From JAIOSF01 sp963677755 (GTDB lineage Bacteria > Campylobacterota > Campylobacteria > Campylobacterales > Arcobacteraceae), in NCBI GenBank assembly GCA_963677755.1, contig OY782506.1, positions 1,922,001-1,986,000 of the forward strand: a stretch of DNA of 64,000 nt. Reading direction: 5' to 3'. Of this stretch, positions 49,028 through 58,216 are shown piece by piece. Position 1 is the first letter of the stretch. The number at the start of each line of letters is the position of its first letter. The position numbers and the translations under genes were made by a program. The notes beneath the pieces were generated by a model that was not told where the DNA came from, ran no database searches, and was given only the letters and a program-made list of their open reading frames with translations.

Positions 49028-50501
49028 CCTTTAAAAGTTTTTCTTTTAAAAGTTTTACCGCTCCAATATTTGCAGATATTTCATCTTTTAAATCATCTTT
49101 GGCTTTTTGGATCACATTGTCTTGTGAAGTTTTCATTTTATAAACTTCCACCATATTATTAGCAATTTTATAAGCTTCTTTCATCTCATCTTCAAATACA
49201 ATATATGGTTCACCTTTAATAACTTCAAGAGCTATACTTCCTGAAAGATATTTTTTAATCTGATTTTGCAATTGTGTAAGTGAGGGATATATCAAATCTT
49301 CTTGTACTATTCCATTTTCAAATAGATTGACTTTCCCTTTCGTAATATATGCTTTTCCAGCTTGGTAAGTTGCTAAAATATCTTTTTGTTCATCATTTAA
49401 GATATGAATTTGTCTTTTCCCATGTTGGATTTTTTGTTTTGCTACAGAAACATCTTCATCTAAAACTGTATTCCCATCTCTTTTTATCATATTTAGTAAC
49501 GATTCATTTACCAAAGTTGCTAAAGCTGCACTACTAAATCCACTTGTATCTGATGATAGTTTTTCTATATCAAAGTTGTACTTTTTGTCTTTTAAATAAA
49601 GATTTAAAATCTTGAGTCTATCTTCTTTTGATGGAAGTGTTAAAAATACTCTTCTATCAAATCTTCCAGCTCGTAAAAGTGCTTCATCTAAAACTTCTAT
49701 TTTGTTCGTTGCTGCAATTACCATAACACCACTATTTGACTCAAAACCATCCATTTGAGTTAATAGTTCATTAAGTGTAGCCTCTCGTTCATCATTGTTT
49801 CCCATGCCTCTACTTTTACCAACTGCATCTATCTCGTCTATAAAAATAATTGAGGGTGCCTTTGCTTTTGCTGCTGTGAAAAGTTCGCGTACTCTTTTTG
49901 CTCCCATTCCCACATAAATATGTACAAAACTTGCTGCACTATGATAAAAAAATGGAACATTTGCTTCCCCTGCAACAGCTTTTGCAATTAGAGTTTTTCC
50001 AACACCTGGAGGACCTACTAAAAGAACACCTTTAGGAAGAGCAATATTATATTTTTGATATTTTTTTGGATTGTTTAGAAAATCAACTACTTCTTCTAGT
50101 TCCTCTTTTATAGTTTCTATCCCTGCCACATCTTTAAATGTAATATTAGAACTAATTGGAGAAATAGTACTGTTTTCTGTTGAATGTTGTACATTTATAT
50201 TTTCATCATTGCTTGGGTATATCTCTTTGGCATTTTCTAATTCTGTAGAAAATTTATTTTTTCCTAATTTTTTTCTGATTTTGCCTTTGTATTTTTGCAA
50301 AGCAAATGTTAGAAGAAGAAGTATAAATAAAAATCCAATACCAACATAATAACTAGAACCATGTATTACATTATCAGCTTTTGTAAGTGTATAGAGAAAT
50401 AATACTATTAAAACAATTGCTGAGATACTCATCATTTTTAAATTTTTATCTATACTTGACTGTGTCATTTTTTCATTTTTTTTGTTAAAATTTAGAAACA
50501 T
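49011..50501 (-). CDS. FtsH-like membrane AAA ATPase with a destroyed protease site
   Basis: 496 aa. Two membrane segments (about residues 24-41 and 51-69) precede an AAA domain: Walker A GPPGVGKT (163-170), Walker B IIFIDEIDAVG, second region of homology RAGRFDRRV, and pore motif FVHIYVGMG (canonical FVEMFVGVG). The downstream domain aligns with the M41 peptidase, but the zinc motif HEAGH is YQAGK (379-383), so both metal histidines and the catalytic glutamate are gone. It is therefore predicted to be a proteolytically dead FtsH relative. It overlaps bioV and mtaB. Function unknown. Confidence 0.88.
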   Translation of the reverse strand: MFLNFNKKNEKMTQSSIDKNLKMMSISAIVLIVLFLYTLTKADNVIHGSSYYVGIGFLFILLLLTFALQKYKGKIRKKLGKNKFSTELENAKEIYPSNDENINVQHSTENSTISPISSNITFKDVAGIETIKEELEEVVDFLNNPKKYQKYNIALPKGVLLVGPPGVGKTLIAKAVAGEANVPFFYHSAASFVHIYVGMGAKRVRELFTAAKAKAPSIIFIDEIDAVGKSRGMGNNDEREATLNELLTQMDGFESNSGVMVIAATNKIEVLDEALLRAGRFDRRVFLTLPSKEDRLKILNLYLKDKKYNFDIEKLSSDTSGFSSAALATLVNESLLNMIKRDGNTVLDEDVSVAKQKIQHGKRQIHILNDEQKDILATYQAGKAYITKGKVNLFENGIVQEDLIYPSLTQLQNQIKKYLSGSIALEVIKGEPYIVFEDEMKEAYKIANNMVEVYKMKTSQDNVIQKAKDDLKDEISANIGAVKLLKEKLLKDEIVF

Positions 50502-51735
50502 TATGATTCTCCTTTACTTCGTATTTTTCACACACTATCCAATCCCCTACAATATCACTATCACTTGATACTTCAATTGGATTAAAAAACTGATCATATC
50601 CTGAATAAATATCATTCTTTTGAGATTCTATAAGTATATCTAAACTTTTTTGTCTTTTTCTAAACTCAAAGTTCTTTTGTTTTATAGTTTCATCTAATTC
50701 TTTTAATCTTTCCTTAGAAATAGCACCATTTACTTGAGGTTTCATTGTAGCTGATGGTGTTCCATCTCTCTTACTATAGGTGAAACTATGACAATGAGTT
50801 AATGGGAATTTTTCCAAATTTAACATTGCATCTTTCCAAATAGCATCTGTCTCACCAGGATGTCCAACAATAAAGTCTGTTCCTAGTGCATATCCTTTTG
50901 AAGCCAAAAATTCAAAAAGTTCTAAGTCTTTATCAACTTTGTTTCTTCTATTCATCAACTTTAACATCTCTTTGTTTGTATGTTGCAATGCTATATGAAG
51001 ATGTTTTCCCATCCATGGTTCTGTTAGTATCTCTTTAAATTGTTCCGTTATTTGGATAGGTTCAACACTTCCAAGGCGAATTCTTCGCACCCCTCGTATC
51101 ATTGATATTTTTTTAAGAAGTATTGCTAAACCATCTCGCCCCTCAATACCTTTTCCAAAAGAACCAAGATTTGTTCCTGTCAAGATAAATTCACCAAAAC
51201 CATTTGAAGCTAATGTTGTGATTTGTTCTAAAATTTTATTCTCGTCATAACTTCGTGAATTTCCCCTTACAAATGGGATAATACAATAACTACATCGGAA
51301 ATCACACCCCTCTTGTATCTTCACAAAAGCTCTACTTTTTCCAATCATTTTTTCTATTATTGTTTCATCTATATGTTTTAAGTCACCTGCTTGAAAAAAC
51401 CGTGTATCGTCCTTAAGAAGAGTATTAATTTTTTCTTTCTCGCTATGTCCAAAAAGTGCATCAATTTTATTTTCATTGAAAAGATTTTCACCTTTTGTCC
51501 ATACTCCACAACCTGTAAATATTACACGCGGTTTTTTAGGAAGTTTTTGCAAAGAATTTATATAGTTTCTTGCTGTACTGTCTGCACTATTTGTCACTGT
51601 ACATGAGTTTATAATAATAGTATCTGCTTCTTTTTCATTTTGTGTAATCTCAAAATCTTTTAAATTATTCATCATAATTTGAGTATCAAAAATATTTGTA
51701 CGACACCCAAATGTTTTAAAAAAAACTTTTTTCAT
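50485..51735 (-). CDS. mtaB: tRNA t6A37 methylthiotransferase MtaB
   Basis: 416 aa radical-SAM methylthiotransferase. The N-terminal cluster cysteines (FKTFGCRTN, INSCTVT, FTGCGVW) and the SAM motif CDFRCSYC are present, followed by a TRAM-type C-terminus. It adds the 2-methylthio group to t6A37 of tRNAs reading ANN codons. MtaB fits better than MiaB (FKTFGCRTN, no LGCxVN). Overlaps the FtsH-like gene by 17 bases. Confidence 0.88.
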   Translation of the reverse strand: MKKVFFKTFGCRTNIFDTQIMMNNLKDFEITQNEKEADTIIINSCTVTNSADSTARNYINSLQKLPKKPRVIFTGCGVWTKGENLFNENKIDALFGHSEKEKINTLLKDDTRFFQAGDLKHIDETIIEKMIGKSRAFVKIQEGCDFRCSYCIIPFVRGNSRSYDENKILEQITTLASNGFGEFILTGTNLGSFGKGIEGRDGLAILLKKISMIRGVRRIRLGSVEPIQITEQFKEILTEPWMGKHLHIALQHTNKEMLKLMNRRNKVDKDLELFEFLASKGYALGTDFIVGHPGETDAIWKDAMLNLEKFPLTHCHSFTYSKRDGTPSATMKPQVNGAISKERLKELDETIKQKNFEFRKRQKSLDILIESQKNDIYSGYDQFFNPIEVSSDSDIVGDWIVCEKYEVKENHNVSKF

Positions 51736-51738
51736 ATA

Positions 51739-53373
51739 CTAACCAATTGGACCATCAAAAAGTCCATTTGCACTTCCACCTGGCAATAAATTTTCTGCTT
51801 CAACATGTGCATTTGAAGATACCCGCAATGTTTGTGTAGGGTAAGCAATATGTATATCATCTGCTGCTTTAAAAGCTTCAAGTATCTCCATACTTATAGT
51901 ACTTCTTAAAGCTAAAGTTGCATAAGAATTTGTATGATACCAAGAAGATATCACTATCCCATATGGCTCAATAAATGAAAATACTCTTGGCTCTGGATTT
52001 GCACTTCGTAAAACATATTTTCTTCTCATTTTTTGTAATCTTTTTTTTGTTAAATCGGTATAACCTTTTGAGTGTATCTGTACAATAGATTTAGCTAATT
52101 CTATAGCTCTTTGATGGTTTGATTCAAAAGTTATATAAAAATCAATTCCATCCCACACAGTTCGCAACTCATCAAAAGTATAATTTGCAATCATATCTGT
52201 AAAGATATAGTTATTTGGGATAAAAAATACTCTTCCTGTTCTTCTATTTTGCATATATGTAGTAAGTGTAATATCTTCTCTTACTGCAATTTTAAAAATT
52301 GATATATCAAGAACATCTCCAACAACTTCTGTTCCATCTCTTGTCACTTTAATTCTATCACCAACTGAGATAGCCCCACTTGTCATAATAGCCATCCATC
52401 CAAATATAGACATAAACCAATCTTTTAGTGCAATTGCAATCCCAGCAGATGCGAACCCTAAAATAGTCACTAAATAAGATACATTATCTATATATGAAAA
52501 TAGTAATATAAATACAACTAAAATAATGAAAATAAAATTAATTAATTTATTTGTAGTATAGTGTTTGTCATCATCATCTACATATTTTTTAAAGGCTCTT
52601 TTCACTCCAAATGCTATAACAAATAAGACAATTATTATTGATATTAATTTAACAGTATGCCAAATCTCATCTGTTATAGAACTTCTTACCTCTTGTTTAG
52701 TTTGTAAAACTTTTTTTGTATATACTTCATCTGTAGTTGAAACAATATCAACTACCATTGTAAAATCTTTTACTTCTGAGATTGTTTTTTCTAACAATTC
52801 TTTCGTTTTTTCATCTTTATTTAAATCGTACATACTTTTTAAAATAGTTATTTTTGATTCAAGTTTTGAAAGAACTACTTGCAGCTCTTTTTTAATATTA
52901 TTATAACTTTCCGAACTTTGATCTAATTGTTGAATATAAGTCATTGCTTCTATAATTGCAACTGGATTTGTAACAAGTGGAATTTTTTCTATAGTTGTTG
53001 GAGTTATCTGTTTTCCAATTGGTGAATCTTTATACTCACTAATAAGCTCCAACTCATTTTCTTTTATTTTTATTTTGTTGTAAAGTTGATATGAAAGTTC
53101 TTTGTACTTTTCACCCTTCCAACCAGCATATTTTTTAGCATCTGTTTTTATTTTTTCTAATTCTTTTTCTAATTTTCTGTATGTTAGATAATTATTATAT
53201 CTCGTTATCCAAATATTATTTGATAATTCATCATTCATATCTTTTAACTGTTTTTCTAAAATGACAAGTTTTTGAATATTCGTTTCTTTTGGTTCTTCAA
53301 CTTTTTCACCCTCCGCCATTACAGCAGAAATCAGTACAACAAATAATACTAATATTTTGAATATATTTTTCAA
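51739..53373 (-). CDS. MscS-family mechanosensitive channel
   Basis: 544 aa with a signal peptide, a long helical periplasmic domain, transmembrane segments around residues 235-330 (including YVLVTILGFASAGIAIALKDW-like pore helix) and the MscS beta domain (SVGDRIKV, GDVLDISIFKIAVRE). Start is TTG at 53371-53373, overlapping the aroB stop. It should release solutes on hypo-osmotic shock. The pore segment and beta domain are visible; the specificity of the large N-domain is unknown. Confidence 0.85.
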   Translation of the reverse strand: MKNIFKILVLFVVLISAVMAEGEKVEEPKETNIQKLVILEKQLKDMNDELSNNIWITRYNNYLTYRKLEKELEKIKTDAKKYAGWKGEKYKELSYQLYNKIKIKENELELISEYKDSPIGKQITPTTIEKIPLVTNPVAIIEAMTYIQQLDQSSESYNNIKKELQVVLSKLESKITILKSMYDLNKDEKTKELLEKTISEVKDFTMVVDIVSTTDEVYTKKVLQTKQEVRSSITDEIWHTVKLISIIIVLFVIAFGVKRAFKKYVDDDDKHYTTNKLINFIFIILVVFILLFSYIDNVSYLVTILGFASAGIAIALKDWFMSIFGWMAIMTSGAISVGDRIKVTRDGTEVVGDVLDISIFKIAVREDITLTTYMQNRRTGRVFFIPNNYIFTDMIANYTFDELRTVWDGIDFYITFESNHQRAIELAKSIVQIHSKGYTDLTKKRLQKMRRKYVLRSANPEPRVFSFIEPYGIVISSWYHTNSYATLALRSTISMEILEAFKAADDIHIAYPTQTLRVSSNAHVEAENLLPGGSANGLFDGPIG

Positions 53374-54404
53374 CTAAAGTCCTTTAATACATTTATCACA
53401 TCATTTTTTGACACCTCATCGGTAATTTTACAATCTCCTATGCCAACAGCTAATATAAATTTAATCTTGTCATCTAATGATTTTTTATCTAAAAAGAAAT
53501 GTTCATAAAAATCTTCTACATCTTGTATTTTGTAAGTAGTAGGAATTTCATATTTTTCTAAAATTTTTCGTACTCTTGTTGCTTCATCCACACTCATAAG
53601 TCCTAATTTAACTGAAACTTCATTTGCCATCATCATCCCGATACCTACAGCTTCACCATGTAAGTATGTATTATAGTTTGTTTCATTTTCAACCACATGA
53701 CCAAAAGTATGTCCATAGTTTAATGCAGCTCTTAAACCTTTCTCTTTTTCATCTTGACTTACAACCCAAGCTTTTGTTTCAACTGATTTAGCAATTGCAA
53801 TTTTAATATTATCTGTATCATTTAAATCATTTGCTTCAATCCATTCAAAAAAATCTTTATTGAAACAAACTGCCATTTTTATAATCTCTGCAACTCCTGC
53901 ACCAAATTCTCTTTTGGGTAAAGTTGTTAAAAAATAGGGATCAATATTCACAGCAATAGGCTGATGAAAAGCACCCACAAGATTTTTACCAAACTTATTA
54001 TTTATACCAGTTTTTCCACCAACACTTGCATCTACTTGACTTAAAAGTGTTGTTGGTATTTGTATGAAGTCAATACCTCGTTGATAAATACTTGCTGCAA
54101 ATCCTGTCATATCGCCTATAACACCTCCACCAAATGCTATTAATACAGAACTTCTATTTAATTTATGTGTAAAACAATGCTCTAAAATATCTTCTATAGT
54201 TTTTAAAGTTTTATACTGTTCCCCATCTGGAATTGTAACGACACTTAAATCTTTTGCCTTAATCTTTGAAAGTAAATAATCTAAATGTAGCTTCGAGATA
54301 GTAGGGTTTGTTACAACCACCACTTTTTTATCAATATTTATTTGTTGTAAGTTATCTATTGTTATATCGTAAGAGGTATTTGGGAGGGTGATATTTACAA
54401 TCAT
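53370..54404 (-). CDS. aroB: 3-Dehydroquinate synthase
   Basis: 344 aa. PDGEQYKTLKTIEDI, FGGGVIGDMTGFAASIYQRG, PTTLLSQVDASVGGKTGIN and the zinc ligands E/H/H in GAGVAEIIK, NYGHTFGHVVE, YLHGEAVGIGM are diagnostic. Second step of the shikimate pathway, using NAD+. Follows the ybgC-type gene in the operon. Confidence 0.97.
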   Translation of the reverse strand: MIVNITLPNTSYDITIDNLQQINIDKKVVVVTNPTISKLHLDYLLSKIKAKDLSVVTIPDGEQYKTLKTIEDILEHCFTHKLNRSSVLIAFGGGVIGDMTGFAASIYQRGIDFIQIPTTLLSQVDASVGGKTGINNKFGKNLVGAFHQPIAVNIDPYFLTTLPKREFGAGVAEIIKMAVCFNKDFFEWIEANDLNDTDNIKIAIAKSVETKAWVVSQDEKEKGLRAALNYGHTFGHVVENETNYNTYLHGEAVGIGMMMANEVSVKLGLMSVDEATRVRKILEKYEIPTTYKIQDVEDFYEHFFLDKKSLDDKIKFILAVGIGDCKITDEVSKNDVINVLKDFS

Positions 54405-54466
54405 TTCATTCCTATTTTGGTAAAGTTATTTTAACGATTTTATCTAAATTATGCTGAAATAATTTG

Positions 54467-54841
54467 CTAATAAAAAAGAGAATTTAATAAATTTTGAATA
54501 TCCTTTGTTAATCTTTTCACTTTGCCATCAACTACCAGTACCAATAAAACAGTTGCACTAAATAATAATTCTTTCTCTCTATAGATTTCATGAAAAAGTT
54601 CAAAAGAGGAACCTTTCATTTGTGTCACTTTTGTTGTCACTTCTATTACATCACCAAATTTTGCACTAGATATAAAATCACAACTCATTTTACGAACAAC
54701 AAAATGAGCTCCATCAACCAAAGGCAACATATCTTTTCTAAAAAAATATTCACTTCTAGCCCGCTCACAAAAATTTAAATAGTTTGAATGATAAACTATC
54801 CCACCTGCATCTGTATCTTCGTAATATACTCGTATCTGCAT
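54467..54841 (-). CDS. ybgC: YbgC-type acyl-CoA thioesterase
   Basis: 124 aa hot-dog fold. IRVYYEDTDAGGIVYHSNYLNFCERARSEYF contains the D/H active-site motif of the YbgC/4-hydroxybenzoyl-CoA thioesterase family. It hydrolyses acyl-CoAs and in many bacteria lies with tol-pal; here it is first in the aroB run. It is the last gene before the integrative element. Confidence 0.9.
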   Translation of the reverse strand: MQIRVYYEDTDAGGIVYHSNYLNFCERARSEYFFRKDMLPLVDGAHFVVRKMSCDFISSAKFGDVIEVTTKVTQMKGSSFELFHEIYREKELLFSATVLLVLVVDGKVKRLTKDIQNLLNSLFY

Positions 54842-55116
54842 ACTCTAATCCCTTTGTTTATAATGTTTCTAAGGCTTTATCAAATTTAACGGTCACAAAA
54901 AAGGTTACAAAACTTTTTGAAACTGAAAGCTCTTAGTTAAAAAATATATTCAAAATTGTACTAAAAACTTGCATAGATTGTGATGATATATTAGCTCTGT
55001 GTATATTCTGTCACTAAAAAAATCCAACTCTTAACAAATATATATGATAAAAAGTACAACTCACTATTTTGAAGTGTCTTGTCACTTTGTATCAAATATA
55101 ATACAAAGGAGTTCTC
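54842..55116. other. Left junction region of the element, no gene
   Basis: It contains two imperfect direct copies of GGTYACAAAA (54891-54900 and 54903-54912), the first copy of the 16-bp repeat (55031-55046) and a TATAAT at 55097. Possible attachment and arm-type integrase sites; no gene is supported. Confidence 0.5.
55031..55046. repeat. 16-bp direct repeat, left copy (candidate att)
   Basis: TTAACAAATATATATG, exactly repeated at 63758-63773 in the same orientation, flanking the element genes. It is AT-rich, so chance is possible. Confidence 0.4.
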
Positions 55117-55476
55117 ATGTTAGAAGAACTACTAGAAAAAATTCAAAAACTAGAAAAGAATATGGAGTTGTTATTGGAATTACAGATGCATCAGACTAGC
55201 TCACTTACTACATACAAAGAAGTTGCCAAGTTTATTGGAGTAACAAGAAAAACTATTTACAATTATGTTAAGGAAGGTAAACTTGTGTTAGATACGCACT
55301 ACTACAAAGATGAAAATAAAAAGATTGTTTTTATACCACAAGGTATAATTGATTTTAAAAGTAATCCATTTAGTGATTCTAAAACTACTTTGAAGTTTGA
55401 GAAGATTGAATCTAAGAAAGAACCTGTTAGAATTAATAATCCTCTTGTTTCTAGTATTTTAAGAGGTGTAGCATGA
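55117..55476 (+). CDS. Excisionase-like helix-turn-helix protein
   Basis: 119 aa. A coiled N-terminus (LEELLEKIQKLEKNMELLLEL) is followed by a MerR/excisionase-type winged HTH (TTYKEVAKFIGVTRKTIYNYVKEGKL). AAAGGAG is six bases from the ATG. It overlaps the integrase start by four bases (ATGA), so both should be made together; it may be the Xis or a regulator of integration direction (inference). Confidence 0.75.
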   Translation: MLEELLEKIQKLEKNMELLLELQMHQTSSLTTYKEVAKFIGVTRKTIYNYVKEGKLVLDTHYYKDENKKIVFIPQGIIDFKSNPFSDSKTTLKFEKIESKKEPVRINNPLVSSILRGVA

Positions 55477-56636
55477 AAGTAACAGATAATATTTATGTAA
55501 CTATTCTTGGAGTAAAATTTACAATTAAAAATAAATATAACAGATGGTATATAGCTTTTAATGTAAATAATAAAAGAAAGAATCGAACTACAGGACTTGA
55601 ATCTACTAAACGAAATCTTATAGTTGTAAAGAATGAACTATTACCTCAAATAGCTCAAGAGTTACAATCGATTAAATATAATAATCAATGTCATATAATA
55701 GTATCCCATAAAGACACTATATTAGAGAATTTTGCAGATAATCATTTTATACTTCATAAAGATAAAGTTAGATCACATGTATATACACGAGACTTTAATA
55801 ATTATCAAAAACACATACTGCCCTACTTCAAAGGTAGACAATTAGATTCTATAAAACCAATGGAGCTTGAAGCTTGGCAAAATAGACTTATGAGTAAATA
55901 TAATCCTAGTAGTGTGAAAAAATATAGAAGTATTCTGTATGGTATTTTTACTAGAGCATTACAAAATGAGATAATGAGCAAAAATCCATTTGATAATGTA
56001 GTTGCTCCAAGAGCGAAAAGTGGAGTTATACTTGAATCTAAAGATGAGATAGTGAATCCTTTTACACAAAAAGAGATTGATAAGTTAATCTCTATGGATG
56101 ATGACACATATATGCCTAATTTTATAAAATTAATGGCTAATAGTGGAATAAGACCTGGAGAGATTATAGCTTTAACTTGGAATGATATAAATTTTGAAAA
56201 GAGAACTATAAATATTAATAAAACAATAGTTAATGGTAATATTGGCTTACCTAAGACTCAAACGAGTATTCGCTGTATTGATATGATACAAGGAGCTTAT
56301 GAAGCTTTACAAGAGCAATATAAATTAACTAAAGATTTTGAATATGTATTTATAAGTTCTGAAAATAAGATGTTTTACTCTCATGATATTATTAATCTGA
56401 ACCTCCGTAAAAGATTGAAATTATTAGATTTAGAAGTGAGAAGTTTATATCAACTGAGACATTCATTTGCATCTAGACTAATTAAAAGTGGTATAGATAT
56501 AACTTGGATTTCAAAGACACTAGGTCATAAATCTTTAGATATTACACTTAGTGTTTATACTAAATATATAAAAGAGGATGAAGAGGTTAGAATGGAGAAT
56601 TTAGAGAAAATTAATAAAATATTAGAGATGATATAG
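55473..56636 (+). CDS. int: Tyrosine-family site-specific integrase
   Basis: 387 aa. An N-terminal arm and SAM-like core-binding domain precede the catalytic domain: first Arg in NSGIRPGEII, Lys in LPKTQTS, box II YQLRHSFASRLI (Tyr replaces the usual first His), LGHKSLDITLSVYTKYI with the nucleophilic Tyr. It should integrate and excise the surrounding element. No tRNA is adjacent, so the target is not evident. Its stop is one base from the converging 446-aa gene. Confidence 0.95.
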   Translation: MKVTDNIYVTILGVKFTIKNKYNRWYIAFNVNNKRKNRTTGLESTKRNLIVVKNELLPQIAQELQSIKYNNQCHIIVSHKDTILENFADNHFILHKDKVRSHVYTRDFNNYQKHILPYFKGRQLDSIKPMELEAWQNRLMSKYNPSSVKKYRSILYGIFTRALQNEIMSKNPFDNVVAPRAKSGVILESKDEIVNPFTQKEIDKLISMDDDTYMPNFIKLMANSGIRPGEIIALTWNDINFEKRTININKTIVNGNIGLPKTQTSIRCIDMIQGAYEALQEQYKLTKDFEYVFISSENKMFYSHDIINLNLRKRLKLLDLEVRSLYQLRHSFASRLIKSGIDITWISKTLGHKSLDITLSVYTKYIKEDEEVRMENLEKINKILEMI

Positions 56637-57977
56637 TTAAAGTTCATTCTTTACAAAAAAAGAAGTTCCTTTAAGTAGTTCAAAATTTAAATATAGTTTC
56701 ACAATATCCTCATTAAAATTCTCAAGAGCTTTTTTTTTGCTTTTATGTTCATAAAAACCTAAAGCTTTACATATTTGCAGTGCTTCACTTGGCATAATAC
56801 ACATATAGTAACATAAGTGAATAAGAAATAAACTTTCTCTTCTTTTATAGTCATTTAAATATTTTAAAACTAAATTGTAATGGGATTTTACAAAATAAAA
56901 ATCGTCTTTGATTTTATTTTCTATCTTTTTTATAAATGTATCTTTAGTTTCTTTTCTCCTTAAATCGTAAGAGTGCTTGTACCTTACAATATCATCACTT
57001 AATATAAAACGAATAATTGCTTTCGTAAAAAAGTAGTAAGTATAATCAGATGTTTCTTGAATAATCTTAGTATCATATTGCTCAGATTGTCGAGGGCAGA
57101 AGAGATAATCACTTTGTAAAACTTCTTTTAACTTTCTAATATTTTGGGATTTTGTATTATATTTCGTTATTAAAAAACTATCAATTCCATTTATAATCTT
57201 CTCATACATAGAATCATTATTATCTAATGGAAAAGTATCTTTTATAATATTATATTTGAGTTCAAAAAAATCAAAAAGATTAGTTTCTGTTATTTGATGA
57301 GTAAAAATGCTTTTTTTTTCTAAAAATTTTAATAGATTATTATTAGCTATTTCTCTTTTAGTTGAATCCAAGTCGTAAACTAGTTCACCATAGTCTATAT
57401 CATCAATTGATTTATTGTAGAAAAAACAGTATAACAAAATATAAAGTTTATTAATAAATACGTTTGAAAATATATCTTCATAGTTTTTTAAAAACTGATG
57501 ATCAAATGTATTTAGTTTAGTATATAAACTTTCTATAATATTAGAAAGCTTTTTTTCATCATATTTATCCAATAGTAGTATAACAACTCTATGAGCTTCA
57601 GCTTCAGCATAATTTGTAAGACAATTCTCTATGACAGTTTTGTTCTCTACATCTTCTTTAGGAGCTAAACCATTTAGATATAAATGTATCTGGTAGTCTC
57701 TTAAAAACTGTATGTATTTCTCTTGAAATAATAAACTCTTTAAATAAGATGATGAATCAACAACAGTTTTAATAATGGCATCAATACTTATAATCTCAAC
57801 TTTTATAGGTTCAAAAATTACTTTTTTAAAGTTTTGTGCCTCTTTATCATCATATTCTTCTACATAATTTTTTAACAAAGGATATAGCATCTGATGCATC
57901 AACTTATGTAAAGAAATTCTCTGATACCGAATTATCTTATATTTTAAATCTAAAGTTTGTTTATTTTTCTTTTGCAT
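56637..57977 (-). CDS. Unknown 446-aa helical cargo protein
   Basis: 446 aa, rich in Lys, Tyr, Leu and Asp with mostly helical, hydrophilic segments and no signal peptide or membrane segment. I recognise no domain or catalytic motif. It lies on the opposite strand to the rest of the element, ending directly at the integrase stop, and its start faces the 239-base gap before the primase/helicase. That layout (a lone opposite-strand gene between integrase and replication genes) resembles cargo slots of satellites and prophages, which often hold defence genes. That it is a defence gene is pure inference. Confidence 0.7.
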   Translation of the reverse strand: MQKKNKQTLDLKYKIIRYQRISLHKLMHQMLYPLLKNYVEEYDDKEAQNFKKVIFEPIKVEIISIDAIIKTVVDSSSYLKSLLFQEKYIQFLRDYQIHLYLNGLAPKEDVENKTVIENCLTNYAEAEAHRVVILLLDKYDEKKLSNIIESLYTKLNTFDHQFLKNYEDIFSNVFINKLYILLYCFFYNKSIDDIDYGELVYDLDSTKREIANNNLLKFLEKKSIFTHQITETNLFDFFELKYNIIKDTFPLDNNDSMYEKIINGIDSFLITKYNTKSQNIRKLKEVLQSDYLFCPRQSEQYDTKIIQETSDYTYYFFTKAIIRFILSDDIVRYKHSYDLRRKETKDTFIKKIENKIKDDFYFVKSHYNLVLKYLNDYKRRESLFLIHLCYYMCIMPSEALQICKALGFYEHKSKKKALENFNEDIVKLYLNFELLKGTSFFVKNEL

Positions 57978-58216
57978 AAGTACCTATTCTAGTTATATTT
58001 TCAATACAGCATTTTACAAAAAAAAACTAAAATATGTATATAACGCTGGGAGTTAAATTTTTTAGAACAGGCAAAATTATAATAAGAGTTCCAAGCTTAT
58101 AAAGTTTGAGTTCTAAATATAAAACAAAGAAAAGAAAACGGAAGAGTGCAAAATATTTGCAGTAATGGGGAGAATGAAAGTTCTAAAATTAAGATTCAAA
58201 AAATAAGGAAAATAAA
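57978..58216. other. Divergent regulatory gap with GAGTTCTAAA-like repeats
   Basis: Between two divergent genes. It contains GAGTTCCAAG (58086-58095), GAGTTCTAAAT (58108-58118) and AAAGTTCTAAA (58178-58188), a loose set of direct repeats, and AAGGAAAAT before the next gene. It could be an operator or replication origin; weak evidence. Confidence 0.35.

Noticed and set aside
55079..55102. TTGTCA with TATAAT as a promoter for the excisionase-like gene
   Set aside because: The spacer is only 12 bases and the -10 is too close to the ribosome site.
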